DNA of 64,000 bases from Desulfosoma caldarium (GCF_003751385.1 NZ_RJVA01000010.1:1-64000), one strand, 5' to 3'; numbered from the stretch's first letter, positions 54,969 through 64,000 are shown. Notes: generated by a model not told the origin, from the letters alone. Program-made: numbers and translations.

Positions 54969-55952
54969 ATGGCACGAGACCTAGGGGATCCCTTGGAAGA
55001 AGTGCGAAGCTTCATGAAAAGCCGTGTGATCCTGACCGCATCCCAATTGGATCTCTTCACCCTTTTGGACCAAACCCCTGTCTCGGCGCAAACGCTGGCT
55101 CAGACCACGGGAACGGACCTTCGCGCGCTAACCCGCCTTCTGGATTGCCTGGTCACGTTTGATTACCTGACAAAAGCCAACGGCATCTATGCCCTGACGG
55201 ACAAGGGAGCTCAGTTCTCGTCAAAGAACCCCGAGTCCGTGTTACCCATGGTGCTCCACCTCGCCCATATCTGGCACAACTGGCATCATTTGACGGAAAC
55301 AGTTCGCCAAGGATCAAACCCGCATCGTCAGTCTGTTGTCCATTCGGGTCCCGAGGCGTTGGCGGCCTTCATCGGGGCCATGCATGTGGTGGGAAAAAAC
55401 CTTGCGCGAGACATTGCGGCCTCTTTGAATCTTTCGCCCTTCAAACAGCTTCTGGACATCGGCGGCGCCTCGGGCACTTACACCATCGCCTTCTTGGAAC
55501 GAAACCCATCTCTTCGGGCCGTGCTCTTTGATCTTCCCGAGGTTCTTCCCATGGCTCAAGAACGCCTTCACGCGCACAATCTTCTAGACCGTGTACGCCT
55601 GGTCGCCGGAGATTTCTACGTGGATCCCTTGCCAACAGGGTGCGATCTGGTGCTTCTTTCGGCCATCATTCATCAAAACAGCCCCGAACAAAACGTGGCT
55701 TTGTATCGAAAAATTCGCGATGTTTTGGAACCCGGCGGCTGTCTTCTCATTCGAGACCATATCATGGAACCTGATCGAATCCATCCGCCTGCGGGGGCGC
55801 TCTTTGCCATCAACATGCTGGTCAATACCGAAGGGGGAGACACGTACACTTTTGAAGAGACAAAGGCGGCCCTTCATGAGGCGGGTTTCCGCAACGTGGC
55901 CTTCGTGCGCAAAGGTCTGCAGATGGATTGCCTCGTTCAGGCTTTCGTCTAG
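54969..55952 (+). CDS. SAM-dependent O-methyltransferase (dimerisation plus class I methyltransferase)
   Basis: 327 aa enzyme. An N-terminal winged-helix dimerisation domain (ILTASQLDLFTLL; LTRLLDCLVTFDYL; YALTDKGAQF) precedes a Rossmann methyltransferase with LLDIGGASGTYTIAFL (motif I), VLFDLPEVLPMAQ and PGGCLLIRDH. It resembles hydroxyneurosporene/caffeic-acid type methyltransferases, including bacterial ones beside anaerobic pathways. The substrate is unknown. AGGAGG precedes the ATG and a terminator follows. The 54707-54968 interval shows no supported gene. Confidence 0.88.
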   Translation: MARDLGDPLEEVRSFMKSRVILTASQLDLFTLLDQTPVSAQTLAQTTGTDLRALTRLLDCLVTFDYLTKANGIYALTDKGAQFSSKNPESVLPMVLHLAHIWHNWHHLTETVRQGSNPHRQSVVHSGPEALAAFIGAMHVVGKNLARDIAASLNLSPFKQLLDIGGASGTYTIAFLERNPSLRAVLFDLPEVLPMAQERLHAHNLLDRVRLVAGDFYVDPLPTGCDLVLLSAIIHQNSPEQNVALYRKIRDVLEPGGCLLIRDHIMEPDRIHPPAGALFAINMLVNTEGGDTYTFEETKAALHEAGFRNVAFVRKGLQMDCLVQAFV

Positions 55953-56058
55953 CAGCGCCCCTGGAAAAGGCTTCGCCGACAAGTCGAGGCAATGGCGGAT
56001 TTTGGGCATTGACGAAAAGAGTCTAAAAAGGCATAAGAAAGGCGAGGTATGCCAGGCG

Positions 56059-56098
56059 AAAGCCACCCAGCCTCACGGCAGGGTGGCTTTTCTTTTTT
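56059..56098 (+). terminator. Rho-independent terminator after the O-methyltransferase
   Basis: AAAGCCACCC (56059-56068) pairs with GGGTGGCTTT (56081-56090), followed by TCTTTTTT. Perfect 10 bp stem, 12 nt loop. Confidence 0.88.
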
Positions 56099-56322
56099 AT
56101 GGCAAAAACTTCAACACCTGGGAGCGTGTTCGATAGCGTCTTATTTGGCCGGGGAAGCCCCTTGGGGCGTCCCGTTGAAGGGACCGCGTCCTCGAGGTCT
56201 GTGGTATGTGCACACAGTCTGAAGGCCGTCCCTTCAAAAACGCAGGCTCGGACTTTCCTGTTTCCGCCGAAACGCCCACCGTGCCCATTGTCGGGCTCGC
56301 TTTTGAAGGTAAGGTGTGCCTT

Positions 56323-57105
56323 ATGCGCCTCGTCCTCATCGACAATTATGATTCTTTTACCTTCAATCTCTACCAACTGTTTTGCGAATTTGAGGGCGTG
56401 GAGGTCCTGGTCTATCGCCACGACGCCATTTCGGTGGCCACCATCGCCTCCTTGTCCCCGCACTGGATCGTCATCAGCCCCGGCCCGCGATCTCCGGCCC
56501 ATTCCGGCATCAGCAAGGCTGTGGTGCGAACCTTCGCAGAGCATGTCCCCATTCTGGGCGTGTGTCTCGGCATGCAAGTAATCAATGAAGTTTACGGCGG
56601 ATCCACGCTTCGCGCGCCCGTGCCCGTGCACGGCAAGTGCTCATGGGTGCATCACACAGGCGTCGGGCTCTTTAAAGGGCTGCCTTCACCCTTTCGCGTC
56701 GCCCGGTACCATTCTCTACAATGCCGCGTCACTTCCCGGGATCTTGAAGAAACCGCGTGGGCCGAAGACGGCGTGGTGATGGCTTTGCAACATAAAAATC
56801 TTCCCGTGTGGGGCGTGCAATTTCATCCGGAATCTTTTCTATCCGAATACGGTCTGGAAGTGGCCGCACGCTTTCTGGCATCCCATCAGGCATTTTCCCC
56901 TTCCCTATGCGCAGAAAGTTCTTCAGAGACTCGATTCCCTCGATGGGTGCAAGCGACGGGCCACAATCTCCAACCCGTTCTCGGCACTCCATGGAGGCAA
57001 CAAGGCATGCGCTATGAGCTTCACTCATCAAAACCCTCGGGACGCTCCACGCTCCTTTTTCGTGACCAGGAAACCTTAAGGCGTCCAATCGTGACGAACC
57101 CATAG
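56323..57105 (+). CDS. pabA: Aminodeoxychorismate/anthranilate synthase glutamine amidotransferase
   Basis: 260 aa class I glutamine amidotransferase that supplies ammonia to PabB. Start MRLVLIDNYDSFTFNLYQ, nucleophile Cys in LGVCLGMQ, catalytic His-Glu in VQFHPES. The first 200 residues cover the whole domain; the last 60 or so (from about SHQAFSPSLC) are an unmatched tail. GGTAAGGTG precedes the ATG. It leads pabA-pabB-pabC, so PABA/folate synthesis rather than tryptophan is the likely job; some PabA proteins serve both. Confidence 0.93.
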   Translation: MRLVLIDNYDSFTFNLYQLFCEFEGVEVLVYRHDAISVATIASLSPHWIVISPGPRSPAHSGISKAVVRTFAEHVPILGVCLGMQVINEVYGGSTLRAPVPVHGKCSWVHHTGVGLFKGLPSPFRVARYHSLQCRVTSRDLEETAWAEDGVVMALQHKNLPVWGVQFHPESFLSEYGLEVAARFLASHQAFSPSLCAESSSETRFPRWVQATGHNLQPVLGTPWRQQGMRYELHSSKPSGRSTLLFRDQETLRRPIVTNP

Positions 57106-57122
57106 CGTGAGGGAGTTGGTCT

Positions 57123-58538
57123 ATGGCTATGGATGACGCGGTGCGGGGAGCGGTGCAACGGGTACGGCTTTCAAAGGTCTTTCGCCGAGAAACCGATGCC
57201 TCGTTTTTGGAAAAGGTCGCCCCTTTAATGCGAACCTCGTACGGCGCGGTGTTTCTTAGCGGCACCGAGTTGGACTGCGCCCGCCATTCCTTGGCGTTCT
57301 GGAATCCATTGTTCATCCTTCGCTCCAAAGGTCTGCAGGTCTCGCTCACGACAGCTCACGGCACCGTCACCGAAGGCCTACATCCTCTGGAAGCTCTGGA
57401 CAGGCTCCTTGAAGCCACTCGCCCGTCTGTCCCCTTGCTGGTGGAACCCTTTTCCGGCGGCCTTGTGGGTTACCTTTCCTACGAACTGAAAAACGTGTTG
57501 GAAGTTCTTCCTCAAACCGCCACCGACGACTTGAATCTTCCCGAAAGCCTTTTTTTTCTTCCTAAGGACATCATGGTTTTTGACCGCCTGACGGGAGAAA
57601 CTGTGCATATGACCTTGGAAACAAAGGGTCTGACGCCCGTGGCACCATCCCCGACGCAAGAGGTTCTGGAGAGATCGTCTACTTCCGCTCAAAGCGGCAA
57701 TCTTCGAAGTGATTTTTCTCGTGAAGCGTACATGGACGCGGTCGCCACGATTCGCCGCTACATTCGGAACGGGGATGTCTACCAGGTGAACCTCTCCCAA
57801 AGATTTTCCGCATCGTTCGGCGGCAATCCCTGGTTTCTCTGGACGCGGCTCTTTTACCAAAACCCCGCGCCCTTTTACGCCTATCTGCACCTTCCAGGCC
57901 ACCACATCCTTTCCACATCCATGGAACGCTTTGTGTGCCGGCGCGGCGACACCATCGAGACACGTCCCATCAAAGGAACACGCCCTCGGGGTGCCACGGC
58001 ATACGAGGATCGCGCCATGCGGGAAGACTTGCTCACGAACCCCAAAGATGATGCAGAACTGTCTATGATTGTGGATTTGCTGCGCAATGACCTCGGCCGC
58101 GTTTGCCAACCACGCTCCATTGTGGTTGCCGAGCATAAGCGGCTGGAGGGTTACGCCAACGTGTGGCACCTGGTGTCCGTCATCACTGGAAAACTGAACC
58201 CCGGCGTTTCGCCGGGGCAGATTTTTCGAGCCACCTTTCCCGGCGGGTCCATCACGGGGTGTCCCAAGATTCGCGCCATGGAAATCATCGACGAACTGGA
58301 ACACCACGTGCGCCATGTATATACGGGATCCATAGGTTACGTGGGTTGGCATGACACCATGGACATGAACATCGCCATTCGAACGGCCATCCTTAAGGAC
58401 GACCGCCTCTATTTCTCTGTAGGCGGCGGCGTAGTCTATGATTCCGATGAAAGCGCCGAATACGAGGAAACACTTCACAAGGGCCGCACCCTATTTCAGG
58501 TGATAGAACGGCTTCAGGAAGAGGAGGCGTGCCAGTGA
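57123..58538 (+). CDS. pabB: Aminodeoxychorismate synthase component I
   Basis: 471 aa enzyme that aminates chorismate to 4-amino-4-deoxychorismate. The chorismate-binding region has RPIKGTRPRG: the Lys in PIKGT is typical of PabB, whereas TrpE has PIAGT. Other blocks are YQVNLSQRF, ELSMIVDLLRNDLGRV and TFPGGSITGCPKIRAMEII. An in-frame N-terminal anthranilate-synthase-like domain is present. GAGGGAG precedes the ATG. It overlaps pabC. Confidence 0.96.
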   Translation: MAMDDAVRGAVQRVRLSKVFRRETDASFLEKVAPLMRTSYGAVFLSGTELDCARHSLAFWNPLFILRSKGLQVSLTTAHGTVTEGLHPLEALDRLLEATRPSVPLLVEPFSGGLVGYLSYELKNVLEVLPQTATDDLNLPESLFFLPKDIMVFDRLTGETVHMTLETKGLTPVAPSPTQEVLERSSTSAQSGNLRSDFSREAYMDAVATIRRYIRNGDVYQVNLSQRFSASFGGNPWFLWTRLFYQNPAPFYAYLHLPGHHILSTSMERFVCRRGDTIETRPIKGTRPRGATAYEDRAMREDLLTNPKDDAELSMIVDLLRNDLGRVCQPRSIVVAEHKRLEGYANVWHLVSVITGKLNPGVSPGQIFRATFPGGSITGCPKIRAMEIIDELEHHVRHVYTGSIGYVGWHDTMDMNIAIRTAILKDDRLYFSVGGGVVYDSDESAEYEETLHKGRTLFQVIERLQEEEACQ

Positions 58539-59461
58539 GCGGCCAAGGGGCCTCGAACACAAGTCGCATCGTATGGTGGAACGGTCACTTTGCGCCCGAA
58601 GAAAACGTTCGAATCTCTCCCTTAGACCGAGGCTTTCTCTTTGGAGACGGCCTCTTTGAAACCCTTCGCGCCAACGACGGACGGCCACTTTACGTCGCCG
58701 ATCATCTGAAGCGCCTTAGCGACGCCGCGCGGTGCCTTCGCCTTTTCGGCCTTGGAGAGGACAGCACCCCTTGGCTGTTTTCCGAGGCGCCTTCGATCTG
58801 GCACGAACGCATCGCTGCTCTTCTTAAACAGAACGGACTGAACCGTGGGCCAGCTCGCGTGAAGATCGTTGTCAGTCGAGGTATCGTGTCAGAATTGGGG
58901 CTGCCTCAACCTTCCGCGCCCACGCGGCTTATCCTAGCGGAACCCTACACGCCGCCATCCGAGCAAGACTATGCCCGCGGATGGACGCTCCACTCTTTGC
59001 GCAACGGCTGGACACCTCCCACGGCGTCCATGAAGAGCCTAAGTTACTTGTTTTACTTAGGGGCACGGCAGGTCGCCGCCGACGCGGGCTGTGACGAATC
59101 CCTTATTTACGACAAGGACGGCCGCATCGCCGAAACGGCCACGGGTTCTCTTTTGTTCTTGAGCGAAAGCCGGTGTGTGGTTGCCGCAAGCCCTCATCGC
59201 CTCAAAGGCACGGCGGAAACGCGCGTGGCGACTCTGCTTCGCGAAGACGGCTGGACAATAGAAGAAAGAAACCTTTCAAAAGACGACCTGGACCAATTTG
59301 ACGCCATTTGGATGACCAATGCTCTCGTGGGCATCATGCCCATCCGCGCCGTGGACGGCAGACCCCTGCCTCGCCTTTTTCGCTACCGCGCCGCCCACTA
59401 TCGCGATCTCTTCTTTCGCCGCGGCGTCGAACAACCTGAGCTCCCGGAATATGAGGATTAA
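58535..59461 (+). CDS. pabC: Aminodeoxychorismate lyase (branched-chain aminotransferase-like, class IV)
   Basis: 308 aa PLP enzyme that releases pyruvate to give p-aminobenzoate. Fold-type IV features: SPLDRGFLFGDGLFETLRA, the PLP Lys probably in TASMKSLSYLFYLGARQ, and DESLIYDKDGRIAETATGSLL. Class IV members also include D-amino-acid and branched-chain aminotransferases; the pab context decides. GTG 58535 overlaps the pabB stop (GTGA) with GAGGAGG 7 nt upstream; GTG 58529 is too close to that site. Confidence 0.9.
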   Translation: MSGQGASNTSRIVWWNGHFAPEENVRISPLDRGFLFGDGLFETLRANDGRPLYVADHLKRLSDAARCLRLFGLGEDSTPWLFSEAPSIWHERIAALLKQNGLNRGPARVKIVVSRGIVSELGLPQPSAPTRLILAEPYTPPSEQDYARGWTLHSLRNGWTPPTASMKSLSYLFYLGARQVAADAGCDESLIYDKDGRIAETATGSLLFLSESRCVVAASPHRLKGTAETRVATLLREDGWTIEERNLSKDDLDQFDAIWMTNALVGIMPIRAVDGRPLPRLFRYRAAHYRDLFFRRGVEQPELPEYED

Positions 59462-59487
59462 CGACTCCACGGAACTGGGACTCGACA

Positions 59488-59510
59488 CCGTAAGTAACCC
59501 CTTACGGTTG
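59488..59510. terminator. Weak hairpin after pabC
   Basis: CCGTAAG (59488-59494) pairs with CTTACGG (59501-59507), followed by a poor T-tract (TTGTTC). It is between the pab genes and the convergent rfbD. The rest of 59462-59616 shows no gene. Confidence 0.4.
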
Positions 59511-59616
59511 TTCGAGGCCTTTCATTCCCTCGGCTCGGCTGCGGGGGACATCTCGAGAAGCGGCGAGGGATGAGGGATTCACATACGGTGGGCGTCAGTC
59601 TGTGGGTCCTGTGTTG

Positions 59617-60492
59617 TCACGCCGGGGCATGATCCATCTCGTGCAGCATGCGTCGCAGCGCCTCGCGCCAGTGATCTGGACGACGGGGCCACAGAGCCCA
59701 CGCGCTGTGCTTATCCAAAACGCTGTAAGATGGGCGCCGAGCCGGCGTGGGGTATTCTTCGGTGCGAATGGGGCGCACCCACACGCGTTTTCCCCGTTTG
59801 GTTCGTGTTTCCTCTTCCACGGCCACAGCAAAATCATACCACGAGGCAACGCCGGCATCGGTAAAGTGGTAGATGCCTGCCGGCACCGGTTCTTTTTGCA
59901 AAAACGCCCATAGGAAATCGGCCAAATTGGCCGCCCACGTGGGCGTCCCAACCTGGTCACTCACCACGTGCACCTCGTCCCGTTCATCAAAGAGCCGCAG
60001 CATGGTCTTGACGAAATTGGCTCCGTGGCTGGAATAAAGCCAAGCCGTACGCACGATGGTGCATCGGTCTTTAAGAACGTCCAAGGCCACTTTTTCCCCG
60101 GCCAGTTTGCTGGCCCCGTAGACGCCCAGAGGATTTGGGAGGTCGCTGGGCCTAATGGGTCTGGAAAGCGTGCCATCGAAAACGAAATCCGTGGACACGT
60201 GCACGAGGTGCGCCCCCTGCTGGGCACAGGCTTCGGCCAGGAGGCGTACGGCATCACGATTGACCGCGTAGGCCGCTTCGGCCTCCTGTTCCGCTCGATC
60301 CACGGCGGTATAGGCGGCGGCATTGATGACCACGTGAGGACGAGTTCGCGCAAAAAGTCGTGCCACCTGGTCTGGTTGCGTGATGTTCACTTCCGGAAGG
60401 TCAACCCCCACCAGGCGCACGGATGCCGGACACGATCGTTCCAATTCCCACCCCAGCTGGCCCAGAATGCCTGTCACCACCACCGTTTTCAT
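59617..60492 (-). CDS. rfbD: dTDP-4-dehydrorhamnose reductase
   Basis: 291 aa SDR enzyme for the last step of dTDP-L-rhamnose synthesis. N-terminal VTGILGQLGWEL, INAAAYTAVDRAE, the SDR Tyr-Lys pair in VYGASKLAGE, and ISTDFVFDG-like VHVSTDFVFDG. It is 36 nt downstream of rfbC. Rhamnose is used for lipopolysaccharide or other surface glycans. Confidence 0.96.
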   Translation of the reverse strand: MKTVVVTGILGQLGWELERSCPASVRLVGVDLPEVNITQPDQVARLFARTRPHVVINAAAYTAVDRAEQEAEAAYAVNRDAVRLLAEACAQQGAHLVHVSTDFVFDGTLSRPIRPSDLPNPLGVYGASKLAGEKVALDVLKDRCTIVRTAWLYSSHGANFVKTMLRLFDERDEVHVVSDQVGTPTWAANLADFLWAFLQKEPVPAGIYHFTDAGVASWYDFAVAVEEETRTKRGKRVWVRPIRTEEYPTPARRPSYSVLDKHSAWALWPRRPDHWREALRRMLHEMDHAPA

Positions 60493-60528
60493 GGGAAAGA
60501 AACCTCCCGAGGTTCTCTCAAACGGGCT

Positions 60529-61080
60529 TCAGTCGAAAAGGTCCGCCTGAGCCAGGGGCATCCCTTGTGCATCCTTTGAAGACAGAGCGGGCATGTCTCC
60601 TTTCTTAAGGGGCCAGGCGATGTTCAGTTGGGCATCGTTCCATAGCACACAGCGTTCGTGTTCCGGGGAATAGTAGTCCGTGGTCTTGTAGCACACTTCG
60701 GCCCACGGTGATAAAGCCAAGAACCCATGGGCAAAACCCTTGGGAATGTAAAGCTGCCTTTTGTTTTCCGCCGACAAATGCACTCCCACCCACCGACCGA
60801 ACGTGGGCGAAGATCGACGCAGGTCCACGGCCACATCAAAAATTTCGCCCACCACAACCCGCACCAGCTTGCCCTGAGCTCGAGGCGGAATTTGATAGTG
60901 GAGGCCGCGCAGCACACCGCGGCGGGACCGCGAATGATTGTCCTGCACGAAATCTTCGACAAGCCCCAGGATCTCAAACGTTTTTCGATTATAGCTTTCA
61001 AAGAAAAAGCCTCGTTCGTCTTCAAAGACCCTGGGTTCGAACACAAGGACGTCGGGAATGGCCGTGGGAACGCGTCGCAT
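60529..61080 (-). CDS. rfbC: dTDP-4-dehydrorhamnose 3,5-epimerase
   Basis: 183 aa cupin-fold epimerase. Blocks FEDERGFFFESYN, VQDNHSRSRRGVLRGLHYQ (catalytic His), YIPKGFAHGFLALS and CYKTTDYYSPEHE match RfbC. The start at 61080 gives the usual length. ATG 61122 overlaps the valS stop (TGATG), a possible coupled start that would add 14 residues. rfbA and rfbB are outside the window. Confidence 0.96.
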   Translation of the reverse strand: MRRVPTAIPDVLVFEPRVFEDERGFFFESYNRKTFEILGLVEDFVQDNHSRSRRGVLRGLHYQIPPRAQGKLVRVVVGEIFDVAVDLRRSSPTFGRWVGVHLSAENKRQLYIPKGFAHGFLALSPWAEVCYKTTDYYSPEHERCVLWNDAQLNIAWPLKKGDMPALSSKDAQGMPLAQADLFD

Positions 61081-61121
61081 GGAGGATCTCTGTATCATGA
61101 GGTTGACATCAGAGAGTGCCA

Positions 61122-63797
61122 TCAGCCTTGAGACGCTTCGCGCACCAAGGCTTCCACACGCTCTCGGTTGGCTTTCAACTTCCCCAGTTTTTCCCCGAGC
61201 CGTTCCGCCTTTTCCTTTTCCTTGGCCACCACTTCGGCAGGAGCTCGCCGCAGAAAGTCTTCATTGGCCAGCTTTTTTCGCGTCCCTTCCAGTTCCTTTT
61301 GAATCTTGCCGATTTCCTTTTCCAACCGCTTGGCTTCGCTGTTGTAGTCCAGAACGCCTTCGAGGATCACATAGGCTTCCACGCCAGAAGAGACGGTTCC
61401 TGCCGCCAGCCGAGGCTTGGGTAACTCTTCCTGGAGCCCGACGGTCAGGGAGTTCAATCGAGCAAGATCCACGAGCATCTGTCGGTTGGTTTCCAAAAGA
61501 TTCTTTTCCGCCGCCCCGGCACAAAGGCACACGGCCTTCAGGCGCACGCCCGGGGCGATGTTCATTTCGCCGCGAATGTTGCGCAGGCCCGTGATGACAT
61601 CCTTGAGCAGTGCCATGTCCCTTTCCGCGTCCGGATCCATCCGCCACGGTTCTTTGGCCGGAAATGCCGCTTCCGTGAGACTCTGCGCCGATCCCGAAAG
61701 CCTTTGGTACAGTTCTTCCGTAACAAAAGGCATGACCGGATGGAGCAGGATCAGAAGGTTTTTCAACAGCGTCGCGGCAATGCTTTGCGCCAGCTTTTTG
61801 GCTTCGGGGTCTTCACCGTACAGGTCAGGTTTGATAACTTCTAGGTACCAGTCACAGTATTCATGCCAGAAGAACTGATAGAGGCTCTGGGCATACTGGT
61901 CGAAATGGTAATTTTCCAAGGCCGTTTCCACATCGTGAAGGACCGACTGGAATCGGCTGAGGATCCATCGATGCGCCAGCCGGTTGGGCCGCTCCGGAAG
62001 ACGCTCCAAAAGGGTAGCCCCTTCGATGTTCATGAGCACGAGCCGTGAGGCGTTCCAGATCTTATTAACGAAATGCCGATAGCCTTCAATGCGTTCCTCG
62101 GAAAGCTTAATGTCCCTGCCTTGTGCGGCAAAGGCGGTGAGCGTGAAGCGCAGTGCGTCCGTGCCGTATCGGTCCATCATGACCAAAGGGTCGATAACGT
62201 TTCCCTTGGATTTACTCATCTTTTGGCCCTGAGCGTCCCGAACCAGGGCGTGTACGTAGACGTCACGAAACGGCACATCCTTCATGAAGTGAAGGCCCAT
62301 CATCATCATGCGGGCCACCCAGAAAAAGAGAATGTCAAAACCGGTGACCAACACAGACGTGGGATAAAACTTTTGCAGTTCCGGAGTCTTTTCGGGCCAT
62401 CCCATGGTGGTGAAAGGCCACAGGGCCGAACTGAACCAGGTGTCCAACACATCGTTGTCCTGGTGCAGTTGGGTCCCCCCGCAGTGATGGCACGCTGCCG
62501 GGTCTTCCACGGCCACTGTAACCCCTTGGCAGTCCGCGCAGTACCAGGCCGGAATGCGATGCCCCCACCAAATCTGGCGGCTGATGCACCAGTCTTCAAT
62601 GTTTTCAAGCCACTGAAAATAGTCTTTTTCCCACTTTTCCGGAATGATGCGCGTTCGGCCATCGCGAACCGCAGCCATGGCCTCATCGGCCAAAGGCCGA
62701 GTCCTAACGAACCATTGCAGCGACAACATGGGTTCAACGGTGCTCTTGCACCGATAACAATGCCCGACGCGGTGCCTATGATCCTGCACTGCCACCAGGT
62801 AACCGCCCTTTTTCAGGTCGGCCACCACCTTCTTTCGGCATTCGTAGCGGTCCAGTCCCTGGTACCGGCCGGCTTCGGCCGTCATGATGCCGTCTTCGCC
62901 GATAACGCGCTTGAGTTCCAGGCCATGTTTTTGACCGATGTCAAAATCATTGAAATCATGGCCAGGCGTGATCTTGAGGGCGCCCGTGCCAAATTCTCGA
63001 TCCACGTAGGGGTCAGCGATGACGGGAATGGGCCGCTGCATTAAAGGCAAGATGACCGTTTTCCCGATCACATGCTGATACCGAGGATCTTCCGGATGCA
63101 CGGCCACAGCTGTGTCCCCCAGCATGGTTTCGGGTCGCGTGGTGGCCACCGTGACGGCGCCGAATCCATCCGCCAAGGGGTACCGAATGTGATAAAGGCG
63201 TCCCTCGGTTTCTTCCCCTTCCACCTCAATGTTGGCCAAAGCCGTCATGCATCGAGGACACCAATTGATCATGCGGTGGCCTCGGTAAATGAGCCCTTCT
63301 TCGTAGAGCTGCACAAATACTAACCGTACGGCTCGAGACAAACCCTCGTCCATGGTGAAACGTTCCCGAGTCCAGTCGCAACTGGCCCCCAAACGTTTCA
63401 GCTGACGAATGATATAGCCCCCATAGGTCTGCTTCCACTCCCAGACCTTTTCCAGGAACTTTTCCCGACCCAAATCGTGCCGGCTCAGGCCTTCTTTCGC
63501 GATCTGGCGTTCCACCACGTTTTGGGTGGCGATTCCGGCATGGTCCGTGCCGGGAACCCACAGGACTTCAAAACCCCGCTGCCTCTTGTAACGGCACAAA
63601 ATGTCTTGGAGTGTGTTGTTGAGCGCATGGCCCATGTGAAGCTGCCCGGTGACGTTGGGCGGTGGAATGACGATGCTGAACGGAGGTTTGGACGCTTGCG
63701 GATCGGCCCGAAAATTCTGATTTTCCACCCATGCCTGAACCCAGCGGGCCTCTATTTCGTGGAATTCATACGCCTTAGGTAAAGGCTCGTGACTCAT
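61122..63797 (-). CDS. valS: Valyl-tRNA synthetase
   Basis: 891 aa class I synthetase. HIGH-type motif PPNVTGQLHMGHALN, KMSKS motif QKMSKSKGNVIDP, and the editing domain (VATTRPETMLGDTAVAVHP). The C-terminal coiled coil (AKRLEKEIGKIQKELEGTRKKL) binds tRNA. ATG 63797 is chosen over a TTG one codon earlier; AGGAGGAGG lies upstream. Downstream rfbC and rfbD may share its transcript. Confidence 0.98.
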   Translation of the reverse strand: MSHEPLPKAYEFHEIEARWVQAWVENQNFRADPQASKPPFSIVIPPPNVTGQLHMGHALNNTLQDILCRYKRQRGFEVLWVPGTDHAGIATQNVVERQIAKEGLSRHDLGREKFLEKVWEWKQTYGGYIIRQLKRLGASCDWTRERFTMDEGLSRAVRLVFVQLYEEGLIYRGHRMINWCPRCMTALANIEVEGEETEGRLYHIRYPLADGFGAVTVATTRPETMLGDTAVAVHPEDPRYQHVIGKTVILPLMQRPIPVIADPYVDREFGTGALKITPGHDFNDFDIGQKHGLELKRVIGEDGIMTAEAGRYQGLDRYECRKKVVADLKKGGYLVAVQDHRHRVGHCYRCKSTVEPMLSLQWFVRTRPLADEAMAAVRDGRTRIIPEKWEKDYFQWLENIEDWCISRQIWWGHRIPAWYCADCQGVTVAVEDPAACHHCGGTQLHQDNDVLDTWFSSALWPFTTMGWPEKTPELQKFYPTSVLVTGFDILFFWVARMMMMGLHFMKDVPFRDVYVHALVRDAQGQKMSKSKGNVIDPLVMMDRYGTDALRFTLTAFAAQGRDIKLSEERIEGYRHFVNKIWNASRLVLMNIEGATLLERLPERPNRLAHRWILSRFQSVLHDVETALENYHFDQYAQSLYQFFWHEYCDWYLEVIKPDLYGEDPEAKKLAQSIAATLLKNLLILLHPVMPFVTEELYQRLSGSAQSLTEAAFPAKEPWRMDPDAERDMALLKDVITGLRNIRGEMNIAPGVRLKAVCLCAGAAEKNLLETNRQMLVDLARLNSLTVGLQEELPKPRLAAGTVSSGVEAYVILEGVLDYNSEAKRLEKEIGKIQKELEGTRKKLANEDFLRRAPAEVVAKEKEKAERLGEKLGKLKANRERVEALVREASQG

Positions 63798-63834
63798 CAA
63801 GAGAATCCCTCCTCCTTTGCGTCGCCAATCGCTC

Positions 63835-64000
63835 TCAGCCTAATGTCTTGATCAGCCGCTCCATCTCTTCTTGCAACACCCTGCGCACTACAATGGGAAG
63901 CTGCTCCTGGACCGCCTTTTGCACCATGATCTGCAGCCTCTTTTCCAGGACTTCTACCATCGGCTGGAACATAGCCGGTCGTTCTTCCATGGCTTTCTCC
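63835..64000 (-). CDS. C-terminal part of an unknown protein (runs off the right edge)
   Basis: The minus-strand frame is open from the window edge to a stop at 63835-63837 and ends ...MEERLIKTLG-like: the last 40 residues include PMVEVLEKRLQIMVQKAVQ and VVRRVLQEEMERLIKTLG, amphipathic and helical. An internal ATG at 63990 has GGAGAAAG before it, so the protein may be only 51 aa or longer. The tail resembles C-termini of some response-regulator or PopZ-like proteins, but the identity is unknown. It precedes valS by 37 nt. Confidence 0.55.
   Translation of the reverse strand, partial: EKAMEERPAMFQPMVEVLEKRLQIMVQKAVQEQLPIVVRRVLQEEMERLIKTLG

Noticed and set aside
57378-58478. 366 aa minus-strand reading frame
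   Set aside because: Antisense of pabB, whose chorismate-binding motifs are intact.

Overview
The window reads as chromosomal DNA of a sulfate-reducing or syntrophic Desulfobacterota bacterium, most likely Syntrophobacteria (relatives of Desulfacinum, Desulfosoma or Syntrophobacter). The reasons are a tetraheme cytochrome c3 gene beside DsrK/TmcB-like and DsrM/TmcC-like redox genes, a PPi-type phosphofructokinase, short-chain acyl-CoA genes and a type II cytochrome c maturation pair. The lineage is inferred from gene content; the window holds only 16 nt of 16S rRNA. Apart from one decayed gene and short repeats it looks like ordinary chromosomal backbone, with no phage, insertion sequence or CRISPR array seen.

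Left part (1-8.2 kb). The first bases are the 5' end of a 16S rRNA gene leaving the window on the minus strand, with a boxA-like site and a TTGACA/TATAAT promoter. Facing away are resB-ccsB, tatA-tatB-tatC, rdgB and a B12-binding-like gene. A stand-alone IscU-like scaffold gene, a PPi-type phosphofructokinase and two unrecognised small genes follow.

8.4-17.1 kb. tRNA-Leu(UAG), a strong terminator, then trigger factor, clpP, clpX and lon, a proteostasis block. tRNA-Val(UAC) and tRNA-Asp(GUC) form a small operon closed by a strong terminator. The next 1.9 kb is one decayed membrane-protein gene (15187-17113) with stops and frameshifts.

17.2-25.8 kb. An SDR/DUF2867 gene and a secreted GDSL hydrolase, an EamA exporter, then on the minus strand rhomboid protease, DUF167, thiolase, 3-hydroxyacyl-CoA dehydrogenase and acyl-CoA dehydrogenase.

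26-35.8 kb. A long plus-strand gene series: hydantoinase/oxoprolinase-like protein, an HDAC-family amidohydrolase with a C-terminal four-cysteine module, rlmN, hisI, hisG, a TPR protein, an aminotransferase, engB and a thioredoxin-fold/thioredoxin-reductase fusion. Several starts and stops overlap, implying translational coupling.

35.8-50.6 kb, mainly envelope. Two small genes, tamB, an alcohol dehydrogenase on the other strand, then (minus strand) sirtuin, tolQ-tolR-tolA-tolB-pal-cpoB and a TamA/BamA-like gene in one probable operon, and finally ndk with a LysM lytic transglycosylase.

50.6-64 kb. A gene-poor stretch with a REP-like palindrome, a Tmc-like redox cluster (membrane cytochrome b-like subunit, HdrD/DsrK-like FeS subunit, UspA, cytochrome c3), an O-methyltransferase, pabA-pabB-pabC for p-aminobenzoate, and valS with rfbC and rfbD for dTDP-rhamnose. 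A partial gene runs off the right edge.
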